Below are positions 1 to 9,949 of a DNA stretch of 64,000 nucleotides, one piece after another. The position numbers and the translations under genes were made by a program. Location of the stretch: positions 1 through 64,000 of the forward strand of contig CACFZK010000002.1 of the NCBI GenBank assembly GCA_902570785.1, read 5' to 3'. Positions within the stretch are counted from its first letter, which is position 1. Every line of letters starts with the position of its first letter. This DNA comes from an uncultured Pelagibacteraceae bacterium (lineage in GTDB: Bacteria > Pseudomonadota > Alphaproteobacteria > Pelagibacterales > Pelagibacteraceae). A model generated the notes under the pieces. That model was not told the DNA's origin. It ran no database searches and worked only from the letters and a program-made list of their open reading frames with translations.

Positions 1-1193
1 TTGGCCAAATAGATGAGGATCATAATGGAATATCTGGAATTGAAAAATCTTTTAACAAACAACTAAAATCAGATCAAAAATCTTTGGTAACAACATTAGA
101 TACAAATATTCAATTTTTAATAAGAGAAGAGCTCATAAACTTTCAAAAAATTTTTAAAAATATAGGAAGTGCTTCTATTTTAATGGATGTAAATAACGGT
201 GATATTCTTTCTTTAATTTCTCTGCCAGATTTTGACATAAATAAAAGGCAAACTATTAATAATTTAAACTTTATTAATAGAGCCACGAAAGGTGTTTACG
301 AGCTTGGGTCAGTTTTTAAAACATTTACATTAGCTGGAGGTTTAAATGAAGGTGTAATAGAAACTAAATCTAAATTTTATAATTTACCAAAAAAAATTAC
401 TTGTGCAGGAAAATCTATTGCAGAGTATGACAATAAAATTCCAGCCAACCTTACGGCTGAAGAAATTTTAATTAGGTCAGGTAACATTGGCTCAGTAAGA
501 ATTGCTCAAAAAATTGGGGAGATAAAAATGAAAAATTTTTTGGATGAAATAGGTTTATTGAAAAAAATTAAATTTGATATAGAGGAAGTGGGCCAGCCTC
601 TACCTGTAAGATGGGGAAAATGCAAACTTGCTACTGCATCTTTTGGACATGGTATAACGACTACCTTGCTTCAACTTGCTAAAGGCTATTCAATTATCTC
701 TAATGGTGGATATAATATTGAACCTAGATTAGTTAAAAGGACTCAATCAAATAGGGATAAAAAAATCAAAATTTTAAACGACGGAATATCAAGTGAAATA
801 AATTCTATTCTCCGTAAAATTGTAACTCAAAAGGAAGGAACAGCAAATTTTGCAAATATTCAGGGTTATGAAGTTGGGGGAAAAACAGGTACCGCGCAAA
901 AAATAGTAAATGGTTATTACTCAAAAAATAAAATCAATACATTTGTAGCTGTATTTCCAACCTCAAAACCAAAATATATTCTATTGGTATTATTGGATGA
1001 GCCAAAGCCAAATAAAGATTATATTTATAATTATAGGGATGGAAGCGGATGGAAACACAAAGGGACACCATATAATACAGCTGGATGGACATCAGTTGAG
1101 GTAGCCGGCAAAATAATAGAAAAAATCGGACCTATTTTAGCCATAAATAAAATTGATCTATACGGCAACCATGTTGTTAAAAAAACTAATTAA
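1..1193 (+). CDS. ftsI: Peptidoglycan transpeptidase FtsI (PBP3), 5' end cut by window edge
   Basis: Class B penicillin-binding protein that cross-links septal peptidoglycan in the periplasm. The frame is open from base 3 to the stop, so the true start and the N-terminal membrane anchor lie outside the window; a TTG at 84 is not the start. The penicillin-binding motifs are present in order: SVFK (SxxK, acylated serine), SGN (SxN) and KTGT. The first visible residues match the pre-transpeptidase linker typical of FtsI (G-IEKSF). It opens the dcw cluster, and its 3' end overlaps the murE-murF start by 23 bases, which suggests translational coupling. A second, distinct class B PBP (mrdA) lies in the rod operon at 44372, so the septal assignment rests on position beside mur genes and ftsW. 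Confidence 0.95.
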   Translation, partial: GQIDEDHNGISGIEKSFNKQLKSDQKSLVTTLDTNIQFLIREELINFQKIFKNIGSASILMDVNNGDILSLISLPDFDINKRQTINNLNFINRATKGVYELGSVFKTFTLAGGLNEGVIETKSKFYNLPKKITCAGKSIAEYDNKIPANLTAEEILIRSGNIGSVRIAQKIGEIKMKNFLDEIGLLKKIKFDIEEVGQPLPVRWGKCKLATASFGHGITTTLLQLAKGYSIISNGGYNIEPRLVKRTQSNRDKKIKILNDGISSEINSILRKIVTQKEGTANFANIQGYEVGGKTGTAQKIVNGYYSKNKINTFVAVFPTSKPKYILLVLLDEPKPNKDYIYNYRDGSGWKHKGTPYNTAGWTSVEVAGKIIEKIGPILAINKIDLYGNHVVKKTN

Positions 1194-4005
1194 AAATTTA
1201 AGTCCAAAAATTGGAAGCCTTGAAATTAGCGGTATTTCAAATGATAGCAGAAAGGTTAAAAAAGGTGATTTATTTGTTGCTATAAAGGGCGAAAAAGAGG
1301 ATGGGAATAAATATATTTCCCAGGCTATTTCAAAAGGAGCTAGAGCTGTAATTTACTCAGGAAAAATTAAAAAAAATAAAAAAACTAAGTTCATAAATTT
1401 TAAAGATACCAGAAGTATTTTAGCCAGATTAAGTGCAAGTTTTTATAAAAATAAACCTAAAAACATAATTGCTGTAACCGGAACGAACGGTAAAACTTCC
1501 ATATCTGATTTTTTTTATCAAATTTTTAAGTTACAAAATATCAAATCTGGTTTTATAGGAACTCTTGGTTTTAGAAAATATAAATTATTAAAAAAAAGAA
1601 ACCTCACAACTTTGGATTCGTTTTCACTTCACAAAGATTTGAATGAAATGAGCAGAGACAATATAAACAATGTTATTATTGAAGCCTCAAGCCATGGTTT
1701 AAAGCAAAAAAGGCTTAATTTTCTGAAAGTCAAAGCAGGTATTTTTACGAACCTAAGTCATGATCATTTAGATTATCATAAAAGCATGAGAGATTATCTA
1801 CAGTCTAAATTACTGCTATTTAATGACTTGTTAAAAAAAGGAGAAACTATAATTACAGATTCAAATATTAAACAATTTAAAGATATAAAAAAAATTCAAG
1901 TAAGAAGAAAATTGAAACTTTTAACAATAGGATCAAACAGCAATATTTTTAAAATTTTAAAGCATAAAATTTTTGAAAATTATCAATTTCTTGAGCTAAA
2001 ATATAAAAACAAAATATATAAACTCAAAATAAATCTCTATGGCACAATACAGATTAAAAATTTATTGATGGCAATTTTAGCAGCAAAAGTTTGCGGTATA
2101 AATATAGAAAAAATTTTAAATAAAATAAACAAAATTAAGAGTGTAGAAGGAAGATTACATCTGGTTAGGACTTTACCGAATAAATCAAAAATATTTTTAG
2201 ACTACGCCCATACACCTGAGGCATTAGAAAAAGCAATAATATCTCTAAAGGAACATTTTCATAAAAAAATTACAATATTATTTGGATGCGGCGGAGAAAG
2301 AGATAAAACAAAAAGAAGATTAATGGGGCAGGTTGCAAAAAAAAATTGTGATAAAATTTATATTACTGATGATAATCCAAGAAAAGAAAATGCAAAAAAA
2401 ATACGAAAAGAAATCATGAAAGGCTTAAAAAAATCTTCAGCGAAAGAAATAGGAAATAGAAAAAAAGCAATTATTCATGCAATGAAAAATTCAGATCCTT
2501 ATGAAATTATTTTAATTGCTGGGAAAGGACATGAAACTTATCAAGATTTTGGCAATAAAAAAATATTTTTTAGTGATAAAAATATAATAAAAAATTTTAA
2601 AAATAAAAAAGTTTCGTCAAATCAAAAAATTAATAATTTGAAACATAATCGCTTGGTTTTAAAAAAGACTCTTAAAACTAATAAAAATTATTTTTTTGAT
2701 AATGTTTCTATAGACTCTAGAACCATTAAGAAAAATAATTTATTTATTGCTCTAAAAGGAAAAAATAAAGATGGTCATAACTTTATAAAACAAGCCCATA
2801 AAAATGGGGCTAGTTATAGTGTTGTTTCTAAAAAAAATAAAAAAAACTCTAAACAAATCAAGGTTAAAAATACTATGAAATTTCTAAATCAATTAGCAAA
2901 AAATAAGCGAGAATTATCTTCTGGTAGATTTATTGCTGTAACAGGTAGTTCAGGAAAAACCACAGTTAAAACCATGCTTGGAAGTATTTTACAAAATTAT
3001 ACTAATACTTATTTTTCTCCCAAGTCATACAATAATTTTTATGGTGTTCCTTTAAGTATTTCAAATTTTAATCCAAATTTTAGTTATGGAGTTTTTGAGG
3101 TAGGTATGAGCAAATTTAATGAAATTAATAAACTCTCACAACTGGTAAAACCTCATATTGGAATAATAACAAATGTTTCAGAGGCACATTTAGAAAATTT
3201 TAGAAATATAAAAGATATTGCTAAAGCGAAAAGTGAAATTATATACAATATACAAAAAGGAGGCGCTGTTATTTTAAATAGAGATGATAAATTTTTTAAA
3301 TATTTTAGAAAAATAGCAAAACAAAATGAAATCAGAGTTACTTCTTTTGGTTTCTCAAAAGCATCAGATATTAGATTTATCTCTTTAAGAAAAAAACAAA
3401 ATTCATTAATACTATCTTTGCTTATTTACAAAAAAAAACTTATTATAAAAATTAATAATGGAAACAAAAATAATATAATGAACATTTTATTATCAATTTC
3501 AGTTATTAATGAGTTAAATTTACCACTAGTTAAAATAAAAAACTTTTTTAAAGATAAAGCACTTCTTAAAGGAAGAGGCAAAATTAATAAAATCAATAAG
3601 TTCAATAAAAAATTTTTTTTAGTCGACGAAAGTTATAATGCAAATCCATTATCAGTCAAATCTGCAATAGAGAATTTTTCAAATATTAAAAAAAAGGGAA
3701 AAAAAAAATATTTTCTTTTCGGGGATATGTTGGAACTTGGAAAGAACTCACATTTTTATCACAAAAAAATCTCTAAATTTATTAATAATAGTGATATTGA
3801 TAAAACTTATGTTTATGGCAGCAAAGCATTTGAAACATTTAGATTAATAAGAAAACAAAAGAGAGGAGAGGTTATTAAGAATCTGAAATCATTCTCGGGT
3901 AAAATTTCTAATATTTTAAATAATGGAGATTATTTAATGATAAAAGGTTCTAACGCCACTGGATTACATAAGGTTTCCAAAGACTTTATTGGGAGACACA
4001 ATTAA
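1171..4005 (+). CDS. murE-murF: Fused MurE-MurF Mur ligase (UDP-MurNAc-tripeptide synthetase / tripeptide:D-Ala-D-Ala ligase)
   Basis: One uninterrupted frame of about 944 residues encodes two consecutive cytoplasmic peptidoglycan ligases. The N-terminal half (about 1-475) has the MurE P-loop GTNGKTS, the carbamylated-lysine region and the DNPR motif that in MurE reads meso-diaminopimelate. The C-terminal half (about 500-944) has the MurF P-loop GSSGKTT and the DESYNANP motif. The two enzymes are normally separate proteins of about 450-500 residues that act in succession. The start is taken as ATG 1171 rather than the upstream in-frame TTG 1153, because homology to the MurE N terminus begins there. 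The stop codon directly abuts the mraY ATG. A lysine-rich stretch near residues 480-505 looks like the linker. Confidence 0.95.
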   Translation: MLLKKLIKNLSPKIGSLEISGISNDSRKVKKGDLFVAIKGEKEDGNKYISQAISKGARAVIYSGKIKKNKKTKFINFKDTRSILARLSASFYKNKPKNIIAVTGTNGKTSISDFFYQIFKLQNIKSGFIGTLGFRKYKLLKKRNLTTLDSFSLHKDLNEMSRDNINNVIIEASSHGLKQKRLNFLKVKAGIFTNLSHDHLDYHKSMRDYLQSKLLLFNDLLKKGETIITDSNIKQFKDIKKIQVRRKLKLLTIGSNSNIFKILKHKIFENYQFLELKYKNKIYKLKINLYGTIQIKNLLMAILAAKVCGINIEKILNKINKIKSVEGRLHLVRTLPNKSKIFLDYAHTPEALEKAIISLKEHFHKKITILFGCGGERDKTKRRLMGQVAKKNCDKIYITDDNPRKENAKKIRKEIMKGLKKSSAKEIGNRKKAIIHAMKNSDPYEIILIAGKGHETYQDFGNKKIFFSDKNIIKNFKNKKVSSNQKINNLKHNRLVLKKTLKTNKNYFFDNVSIDSRTIKKNNLFIALKGKNKDGHNFIKQAHKNGASYSVVSKKNKKNSKQIKVKNTMKFLNQLAKNKRELSSGRFIAVTGSSGKTTVKTMLGSILQNYTNTYFSPKSYNNFYGVPLSISNFNPNFSYGVFEVGMSKFNEINKLSQLVKPHIGIITNVSEAHLENFRNIKDIAKAKSEIIYNIQKGGAVILNRDDKFFKYFRKIAKQNEIRVTSFGFSKASDIRFISLRKKQNSLILSLLIYKKKLIIKINNGNKNNIMNILLSISVINELNLPLVKIKNFFKDKALLKGRGKINKINKFNKKFFLVDESYNANPLSVKSAIENFSNIKKKGKKKYFLFGDMLELGKNSHFYHKKISKFINNSDIDKTYVYGSKAFETFRLIRKQKRGEVIKNLKSFSGKISNILNNGDYLMIKGSNATGLHKVSKDFIGRHN

Positions 4006-5091
4006 ATGCTATACAACCTTTTAACTTCTTTAATTGACACTTTTTCTTTTTTGAATGTATTTAAGTACATTACTTTCAGGATAGGTTTGTCTGTTATTAC
4101 GTCTCTCACTATAATTTTCTTAATCGGAACACCGTTAATCAAATACTTCGCAAGAAAACAAATTACAGGGCCAATAAGACAAGATGGACCTATCGATCAT
4201 ATAGTCAAAAAAAGTGGAACACCAACAATGGGCGGACTTATGATTTTGATTGGTATAATTGTAAGCACAATTTTATGGGCAGATCTTAAAAATCTTTATA
4301 TCTGGATAGTCCTATTTGTTTGTACTAGCCTTGGACTACTTGGGTTTTTAGATGACTATCTAAAAATAAAATTTAAAAATTCTTCGGGAATTAATGCAAA
4401 ACTTAAATTCTTTGGTCAATTAATTATTTCTCTTATAGCTATTTTGGCGCTTGTGTATTTTACCGATCACGAAACTATTTCAAATTTGTATTTTCCTTTT
4501 TTTAAAAATTTTATTTTACATATGGGTTTGTTTTTTATACCTTTTGGTATTTTTGTTATAATTGGTTCTTCTAATGCAGTAAATTTGACTGATGGTTTAG
4601 ATGGATTGGCAACTGTTCCAGTTATGTTAGTTGCTCTATCATTTTCATTGATTTGTTACCTAGTTGGAAATTCAATTTTCGCAAACTATCTACAAATACA
4701 ATACATCCCTAATGTTGGAGAACTTTCAATATTTTGTGGTTCAATTGTCGGATCATGTTTAGGTTTCCTTTGGTATAATGCACCTCCAGCTAAAATATTT
4801 ATGGGAGATACTGGCTCATTATCTTTAGGAGGATCAATCGCGGCAGTGGCAATTATTGTAAAACATGAAATTGTACTCGCAATTATTGGTGGATTGTTTG
4901 TTCTAGAAACAGTCTCTGTAATTATTCAGGTAATATCATTTAAATTGACTGGAAAAAGGGTTTTTATGATGGCTCCAATTCATCACCATTTTGAGAAAAA
5001 AGGCTGGGCAGAGTCAACTGTTGTTATTAGGTTCTGGATAATTGCCATCATATTAGCATTGGTAGGTCTAGCAACATTAAAATTAAGATAA
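4006..5091 (+). CDS. mraY: Phospho-N-acetylmuramoyl-pentapeptide transferase MraY
   Basis: Inner-membrane enzyme that moves phospho-MurNAc-pentapeptide from UDP to undecaprenyl phosphate, making lipid I. The 361-residue length is normal for the family. Visible motifs are the paired aspartates DDYLKI, the cytoplasmic [10 protein letters not shown] loop, [11 protein letters not shown] and the histidine motif HHHFEKKGW near the C terminus. About ten hydrophobic segments are spread along the protein. The ATG begins on the base after the murF stop. In this cluster it takes the murE-murF product and supplies murG. Confidence 0.97.
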   Translation: MLYNLLTSLIDTFSFLNVFKYITFRIGLSVITSLTIIFLIGTPLIKYFARKQITGPIRQDGPIDHIVKKSGTPTMGGLMILIGIIVSTILWADLKNLYIWIVLFVCTSLGLLGFLDDYLKIKFKNSSGINAKLKFFGQLIISLIAILALVYFTDHETISNLYFPFFKNFILHMGLFFIPFGIFVIIGSSNAVNLTDGLDGLATVPVMLVALSFSLICYLVGNSIFANYLQIQYIPNVGELSIFCGSIVGSCLGFLWYNAPPAKIFMGDTGSLSLGGSIAAVAIIVKHEIVLAIIGGLFVLETVSVIIQVISFKLTGKRVFMMAPIHHHFEKKGWAESTVVIRFWIIAIILALVGLATLKLR

Positions 5092-5094
5092 TTA

Positions 5095-6378
5095 ATGAAT
5101 TTATTAAAAATGAATTCCTCAATAGTGAATTTTTGTATTTATGGTCTTGGCTCTACCGGAAAGTCAGCAGCTAAATTCTTAAAAAGCAAAAATTTTAACA
5201 ATATTATGATTTGGGATGACAAAATGCGGGCGAAAAAAGGAAAAAAAAAATTCTTAAAATACCTGGACTCTTCGGATTATATAATAGTTAGTCCCGGTAT
5301 AAATTTAAAAAAATCAAAATTAAAAAATAAGCTTTATAGAAATAAACATAAAATTATTACAGATCTTGATCTTTTTTATCTTTTTTATCCAAATATAAGA
5401 TCAATTGTTATAACAGGGACAAATGGCAAATCTACAACATGTAAAATTCTAGAACACGTCTTTAAAAAAAATAGAATAGATGTAAAATTAGGAGGGAATA
5501 TAGGTAAACCAATTTTGGATTTAAGACTCAATAATAGACCAGTAGTTATAATAGAAGCATCGTCTTTTCAATTAGCTTATTCAAAATATATTAAACCAAA
5601 CTATGCTGCAATTCTAAATATAACCAAAGATCATTTAGATTGGCACGGTACAATGAAAGAATACATAAATTCTAAATTAAAAATTTTCTCAAATCAAAGT
5701 ACCGATGATTACGCATTTTTAAATAATCAGAATCTCATAAAAAAATTTAAAAAAAATAATTATAAGAGCAAATTGAAATATGTAAGTAAAAAAAAATATA
5801 AAAATTTACAAAAAAAAATCAAAAATAATTATTTAAATTCAAAAGCGAATAATGAGAATATGAATTATATTTATGAAATTTCCAAAATTTTTAATATAAA
5901 AACAAAAAATGTCACTAAGTCATTGACAAACTTCAAAGGCCTTAATCATAGACATGAAATTTTTTATAAAAATCATAATAAAACTTTTATAAATGACTCA
6001 AAAGCAACGAGTTTTAAGTCTAGTAAATTTGCATTAGAAAGTAATAAAAATATTTTTTGGATAACTGGTGGCTTACCCAAATTAGGAGACAAAATCGAAA
6101 TAAATGAAGTAAAAAAAAATATTCTGAAAGCGTACATTATTGGAAAAAATACTAAATATTTTAAAAGATATTTAAATGGAAATATTAATTTTGAAGTTAG
6201 TAACAGCATGAAGAATGCTGTGATTTCAATATTTAAAGACATTAAAAAAATAAAAGATAAAAATTTAAATATTTTACTAAGTCCCGCTAGTGCATCTTAT
6301 GACCAGTATAAGAATTTTGAGGAAAGAGGTAATAAATTTAAAAAACTAATTTTAAAATATGCAAGAAAAAATTTTTAA
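5095..6378 (+). CDS. murD: UDP-N-acetylmuramoyl-L-alanine--D-glutamate ligase MurD
   Basis: Cytoplasmic Mur ligase that adds D-glutamate to UDP-MurNAc-L-Ala. The N-terminal Rossmann-like region (YGLGSTGKSA) precedes the ATP loop GTNGKSTT at about residue 111, then the conserved NITKDHLDWHG segment, and the C-terminal NDSKATS motif that binds substrate. At 427 residues it is slightly shorter than many MurD proteins and unusually rich in lysine and asparagine, like its neighbours. It starts three bases after mraY. An alternative ATG 15 bases downstream cannot be excluded. Its last 20 bases overlap ftsW. Confidence 0.95.
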   Translation: MNLLKMNSSIVNFCIYGLGSTGKSAAKFLKSKNFNNIMIWDDKMRAKKGKKKFLKYLDSSDYIIVSPGINLKKSKLKNKLYRNKHKIITDLDLFYLFYPNIRSIVITGTNGKSTTCKILEHVFKKNRIDVKLGGNIGKPILDLRLNNRPVVIIEASSFQLAYSKYIKPNYAAILNITKDHLDWHGTMKEYINSKLKIFSNQSTDDYAFLNNQNLIKKFKKNNYKSKLKYVSKKKYKNLQKKIKNNYLNSKANNENMNYIYEISKIFNIKTKNVTKSLTNFKGLNHRHEIFYKNHNKTFINDSKATSFKSSKFALESNKNIFWITGGLPKLGDKIEINEVKKNILKAYIIGKNTKYFKRYLNGNINFEVSNSMKNAVISIFKDIKKIKDKNLNILLSPASASYDQYKNFEERGNKFKKLILKYARKNF

Positions 6379-7474
6379 TATTAACAATTACTGGAGAAAT
6401 ATTGATAAACAAATTTTAACAAGTTTTTCAATATTATTTATTCTGGGAGTATTTTTCTCCTTCTCTTCGACATCTTTTTTAGCAGATGAACGTTTAAATA
6501 AAAGTTACTATTTTTTTTTTCAAAAACATCTCGTATATGCTTGTGCCTCATTTTTGATAATGATTATTATTTCAACTTTAAATACTGATTTAATTAATAG
6601 AAGTTTGATACCAATATTTATATTTCTTGTATTGTTATTGTTATTGGTTCCATTTCTAGGTGTAGAAGTTAAAGGTGCAAAAAGATGGCTTAATTTTTAT
6701 ATTTTCCGTTTCCAGCCAATTGAATTTGTAAAACCTTTTTTTATCCTGGTAGTTGCACAAATTATTTCTTCAAGCAAAATTAAAAGTTTAAATTTATCAC
6801 ATATTATTTCTTTTATTTTTTTGTCAATAATAACTTTATTACTTTTAATTCAGCCTGATGTAGGACAAACAATTTTACTTGCTGCATCCTGGTCTTCATT
6901 AATTTTTGTATCTGGTTTCAGTATAATATTTTTAATTTTAATATTTTTTTTTCTTATTGTTTTGTTTTTCCTACTTCTATATTTAGCTCCAGAGAGATTT
7001 AGTTACATCATTTCTAGAATTACGTCTTTTATGGACCCTGAGAAGTCTGGTTGGTCACAATCACAAAAAGCTATAGAGGCAATCAAACAAGGCGGTTTAA
7101 AAGGAAGAGGTATGGGGGAGGGAATTTTAAAAGAAAATGTTCCAGAAGCCCACACAGATTATATTATTGCTGTTGTTAGTGAAGAATTTGGATCAGCAGT
7201 TTCAGTTTTAATAATTATAATATTTTTGTTTGTTGCGTTTAGAATAATTAAAAAAGTTATAAGTTTTTCCAACAACTATTATAAGTTAGCTTTGTGCGGC
7301 TTAATATCTTTAATAATTTTTCAAACATTCATTCATATTGGTGTTAACGCAAATTTATTACCCACAACAGGCATGACGCTTCCATTTTTAAGTTATGGAG
7401 GTTCATCTTTATTATCAACCGGAATACTAGCTGGAATTGTTTTAAATTATACCTCACTAAACGAAAAAAATTGA
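6359..7474 (+). CDS. ftsW: Septal peptidoglycan polymerase FtsW (SEDS family)
   Basis: Polytopic inner-membrane glycosyltransferase of the SEDS family, working with FtsI at the septum. The 371 residues contain about ten membrane segments. The family signatures are KGAKRWL, FQPIEFVKP, QPDVGQT, the loop P-EAHTDYI near position 263 and the C-terminal PFLSYGGSS. It is a paralogue of rodA at 46303 in this same window; assignment as FtsW rests on position between murD and murG. The start overlaps murD by 20 bases and the stop overlaps the murG ATG by one base. Confidence 0.94.
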   Translation: MQEKIFNINNYWRNIDKQILTSFSILFILGVFFSFSSTSFLADERLNKSYYFFFQKHLVYACASFLIMIIISTLNTDLINRSLIPIFIFLVLLLLLVPFLGVEVKGAKRWLNFYIFRFQPIEFVKPFFILVVAQIISSSKIKSLNLSHIISFIFLSIITLLLLIQPDVGQTILLAASWSSLIFVSGFSIIFLILIFFFLIVLFFLLLYLAPERFSYIISRITSFMDPEKSGWSQSQKAIEAIKQGGLKGRGMGEGILKENVPEAHTDYIIAVVSEEFGSAVSVLIIIIFLFVAFRIIKKVISFSNNYYKLALCGLISLIIFQTFIHIGVNANLLPTTGMTLPFLSYGGSSLLSTGILAGIVLNYTSLNEKN

Positions 7475-8565
7475 TGAAAAAAATAAATAAAAATATTTTA
7501 ATAGCTACCGGTGGAACTGGGGGACATATATTTCCATCTTTAAGTTTAGCTAAATTCCTAAGTAAAAATTACAATTTACAGATAGTTTCTGATAATAGAG
7601 GACTGAAATTTTTACAAAATACTGAAAATATGAAAGTAAAAATTATTAATTCAGGCACAATATTTAAAAAAAATTTTCTAAATGTTTTTTTAGAGGCCTT
7701 AAAAATTATAACTGCTTTTACTCACTCCATTTGTTTTTTAATTTATTCAAGACCAAACTTAATAATTGGTATGGGCGGCTATTCTTCATTCCCAATTTGT
7801 ATTGCAGGTTTTTTATTAAGAATTCCAGTAATAATTTATGAAAATAATTTAATTATAGGACGTGCAAATAAATTTTTACTACCAATAGCTAAAAAAATTA
7901 TGTTATCAACAAAAAATACCATAGGTATTGACCCAAAATATAAAGAAAAGTTATTTGTTTGTGGTTATATATTGAAGGAAAATATTTATAATTCAGAATA
8001 TTCTAAAAAAATATCTCATTCACAAAATGAAATTTCCCTATTAATAATGGGAGGAAGCCAGTCTGCTAAAATATTTGGGGAAATATTACCTTTCGAGATT
8101 ATGAAATGTTTTAAAAAAGGAATTAAGTTTAACATCTACCAACAATGTTTAGAAAATCAGATTAATGAGATTAAAAAAATCTATAAAAAATTTAATATAC
8201 AATATGAATTATTTACCTTTTCAAAAGATATGATGAAGTATTATCAAAAAACAGATTTAGCTATCACTAGATCAGGAGCCTCGTCTTTAGCAGAGCTAAC
8301 AAACCTTAGAATTCCATTTATAGCAATTCCACTACCCACATCTGCAGACAATCACCAATTTATGAATGCAAATTATTTCAGGGAAAAAGGATACTGTTTT
8401 TTATTGGAAGAAAAGTTTATTTTTGACAATTTACACAAAATATTAGTCGATTTATCAAAAAATCAGAACAAACTTCAAGATATTAAAGAAAAGATGTCAC
8501 AACATTCTGATAAAAATATATTTCCAAAAATTGAAAAATTAATAAAAGAGAATTTAAATGAATAA
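7474..8565 (+). CDS. murG: UDP-GlcNAc:lipid I N-acetylglucosaminyltransferase MurG
   Basis: Peripheral membrane GT28 glycosyltransferase that converts lipid I to lipid II. The N-terminal glycine-rich loop ATGGTGGHIFPSL and the C-terminal donor-binding region (SGASSLAEL, then PLPTSADNHQ) are the MurG signatures. Length is 363 residues. The start is set at ATG 7474, in a TGATG overlap with the ftsW stop, rather than at TTG 7471. Its end overlaps murC by 8 bases. Confidence 0.96.
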   Translation: MKKINKNILIATGGTGGHIFPSLSLAKFLSKNYNLQIVSDNRGLKFLQNTENMKVKIINSGTIFKKNFLNVFLEALKIITAFTHSICFLIYSRPNLIIGMGGYSSFPICIAGFLLRIPVIIYENNLIIGRANKFLLPIAKKIMLSTKNTIGIDPKYKEKLFVCGYILKENIYNSEYSKKISHSQNEISLLIMGGSQSAKIFGEILPFEIMKCFKKGIKFNIYQQCLENQINEIKKIYKKFNIQYELFTFSKDMMKYYQKTDLAITRSGASSLAELTNLRIPFIAIPLPTSADNHQFMNANYFREKGYCFLLEEKFIFDNLHKILVDLSKNQNKLQDIKEKMSQHSDKNIFPKIEKLIKENLNE

Positions 8566-9949
8566 AATTAAAATTAATTTAAATCAAAAAATCCATTTTG
8601 TTGGAATTGGGGGAATTGGTATGAGCGGATTAGCTCAAATAATGAAAAACATGGGTTTTAAAATTCAAGGAAGTGACATGGTAAATAGTAAAAATGTTGA
8701 GAGATGTAGAAAAATTGGGATCAAAGTTTTTAGATCGCATAAAAAGGAAAACATAAATAATATTTCAATATTAATAAAATCATCAGCTATTAAAAATAAC
8801 AATCCAGAAATTAAAGCAGCAAAAGAAAAAAAAATTATTATTTTAAAAAGAGCAGAAATGCTGGCACATGTTGTTTCATTAAAAACAAACGTAGTAGTAA
8901 CCGGTTCGCATGGAAAAACTACAACAACGTCATTGATTTCAAATGTATTATCCTCTGCAAAATTTGACCCTACAATAATAAATGGTGGAATAATCAATTC
9001 TTTCAATAGCAATGCTAAGTTGGGAAAAGGTAATTGGGCAGTATTAGAGGCAGACGAGTCAGACGGAAGTTTTTTAAATTTCCCAATTAATTATTCTGTT
9101 GTGACAAATATCGATAGGGAACATATGGAATTTTATAAAAATTTTAAAAATTTAAAAAATTCTTTTTTAAATTTTTTGAATAAAACCCCCCTAATTGGAA
9201 AATCTTTTGTATGTATAGATAATGCTGAATTATATAAATTAACAAAAAAAGTAAAAAATAAAAATTTTTACTCTTATGGTTTTTCTAAAAAAGCAAATTT
9301 TCAAGTTTTGAAACCACTCTATAAAAAAGATTACTCAGTATTTGATTTGAAAATTTCTATACCAGGTGAAAAAATTAAAATTATAAAAAAAATTAGACTG
9401 AACCTTATTGGAAGTCATAATATTCTTAATTCAGTTGCTGCAATTTCTCTTTGTTTGCACATTGGTATTAATATCAAAGTAATAAAAAGATCGCTTAAAA
9501 ACTTTTCTGGAATTCAAAGACGTTTAACAAAACTTTTTAATTTTAAAGGTAGAGAATTTTTTGACGACTACGCTCATCATCCTACCGAAATTAAATCAGT
9601 TTTAAAAAGTTTAAGGGTTACTTCATCTGATAGAAAAATTATTTCAGTGTTTCAACCCCACAGATATTCTAGATTAAAATTATTAAATAAGGATTTTTCA
9701 TATTCTTTTAAAGACTCAGATTTAGTCGTTCTATGTCCTGTATATGCTGCAGGTGAAAAAATTGACAAAAAGTATGACCCCATAAATTTTGCAAAATTAA
9801 TTACTCAACGCTCAAATGTTCAGGTTATATTAGTTAATAATCAAAAAGATTTGAATAATTTCTTTAAAAAAAATTTAATTGAAAATGAGATTGTAATTTG
9901 TATGGGAGCTGGATCAATTTCTAGGTGGTTGAGGGAAATGAAATTTTAA
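8558..9949 (+). CDS. murC: UDP-N-acetylmuramate--L-alanine ligase MurC
   Basis: First of the cytoplasmic Mur ligases; adds L-alanine to UDP-MurNAc. Visible motifs are the N-terminal FVGIGGIGMSGLA, the ATP loop GSHGKTTTT at about residue 114, EADESDGSF, NIDREHMEFY and, near the C-terminal domain, DDYAHHPTEI, FQPHRYSR and CMGAGSI. The 463-residue length is normal. It overlaps murG by 8 bases and abuts murB, so it is one transcription unit with the rest of the cluster. Confidence 0.97.
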   Translation: MNKIKINLNQKIHFVGIGGIGMSGLAQIMKNMGFKIQGSDMVNSKNVERCRKIGIKVFRSHKKENINNISILIKSSAIKNNNPEIKAAKEKKIIILKRAEMLAHVVSLKTNVVVTGSHGKTTTTSLISNVLSSAKFDPTIINGGIINSFNSNAKLGKGNWAVLEADESDGSFLNFPINYSVVTNIDREHMEFYKNFKNLKNSFLNFLNKTPLIGKSFVCIDNAELYKLTKKVKNKNFYSYGFSKKANFQVLKPLYKKDYSVFDLKISIPGEKIKIIKKIRLNLIGSHNILNSVAAISLCLHIGINIKVIKRSLKNFSGIQRRLTKLFNFKGREFFDDYAHHPTEIKSVLKSLRVTSSDRKIISVFQPHRYSRLKLLNKDFSYSFKDSDLVVLCPVYAAGEKIDKKYDPINFAKLITQRSNVQVILVNNQKDLNNFFKKNLIENEIVICMGAGSISRWLREMKF

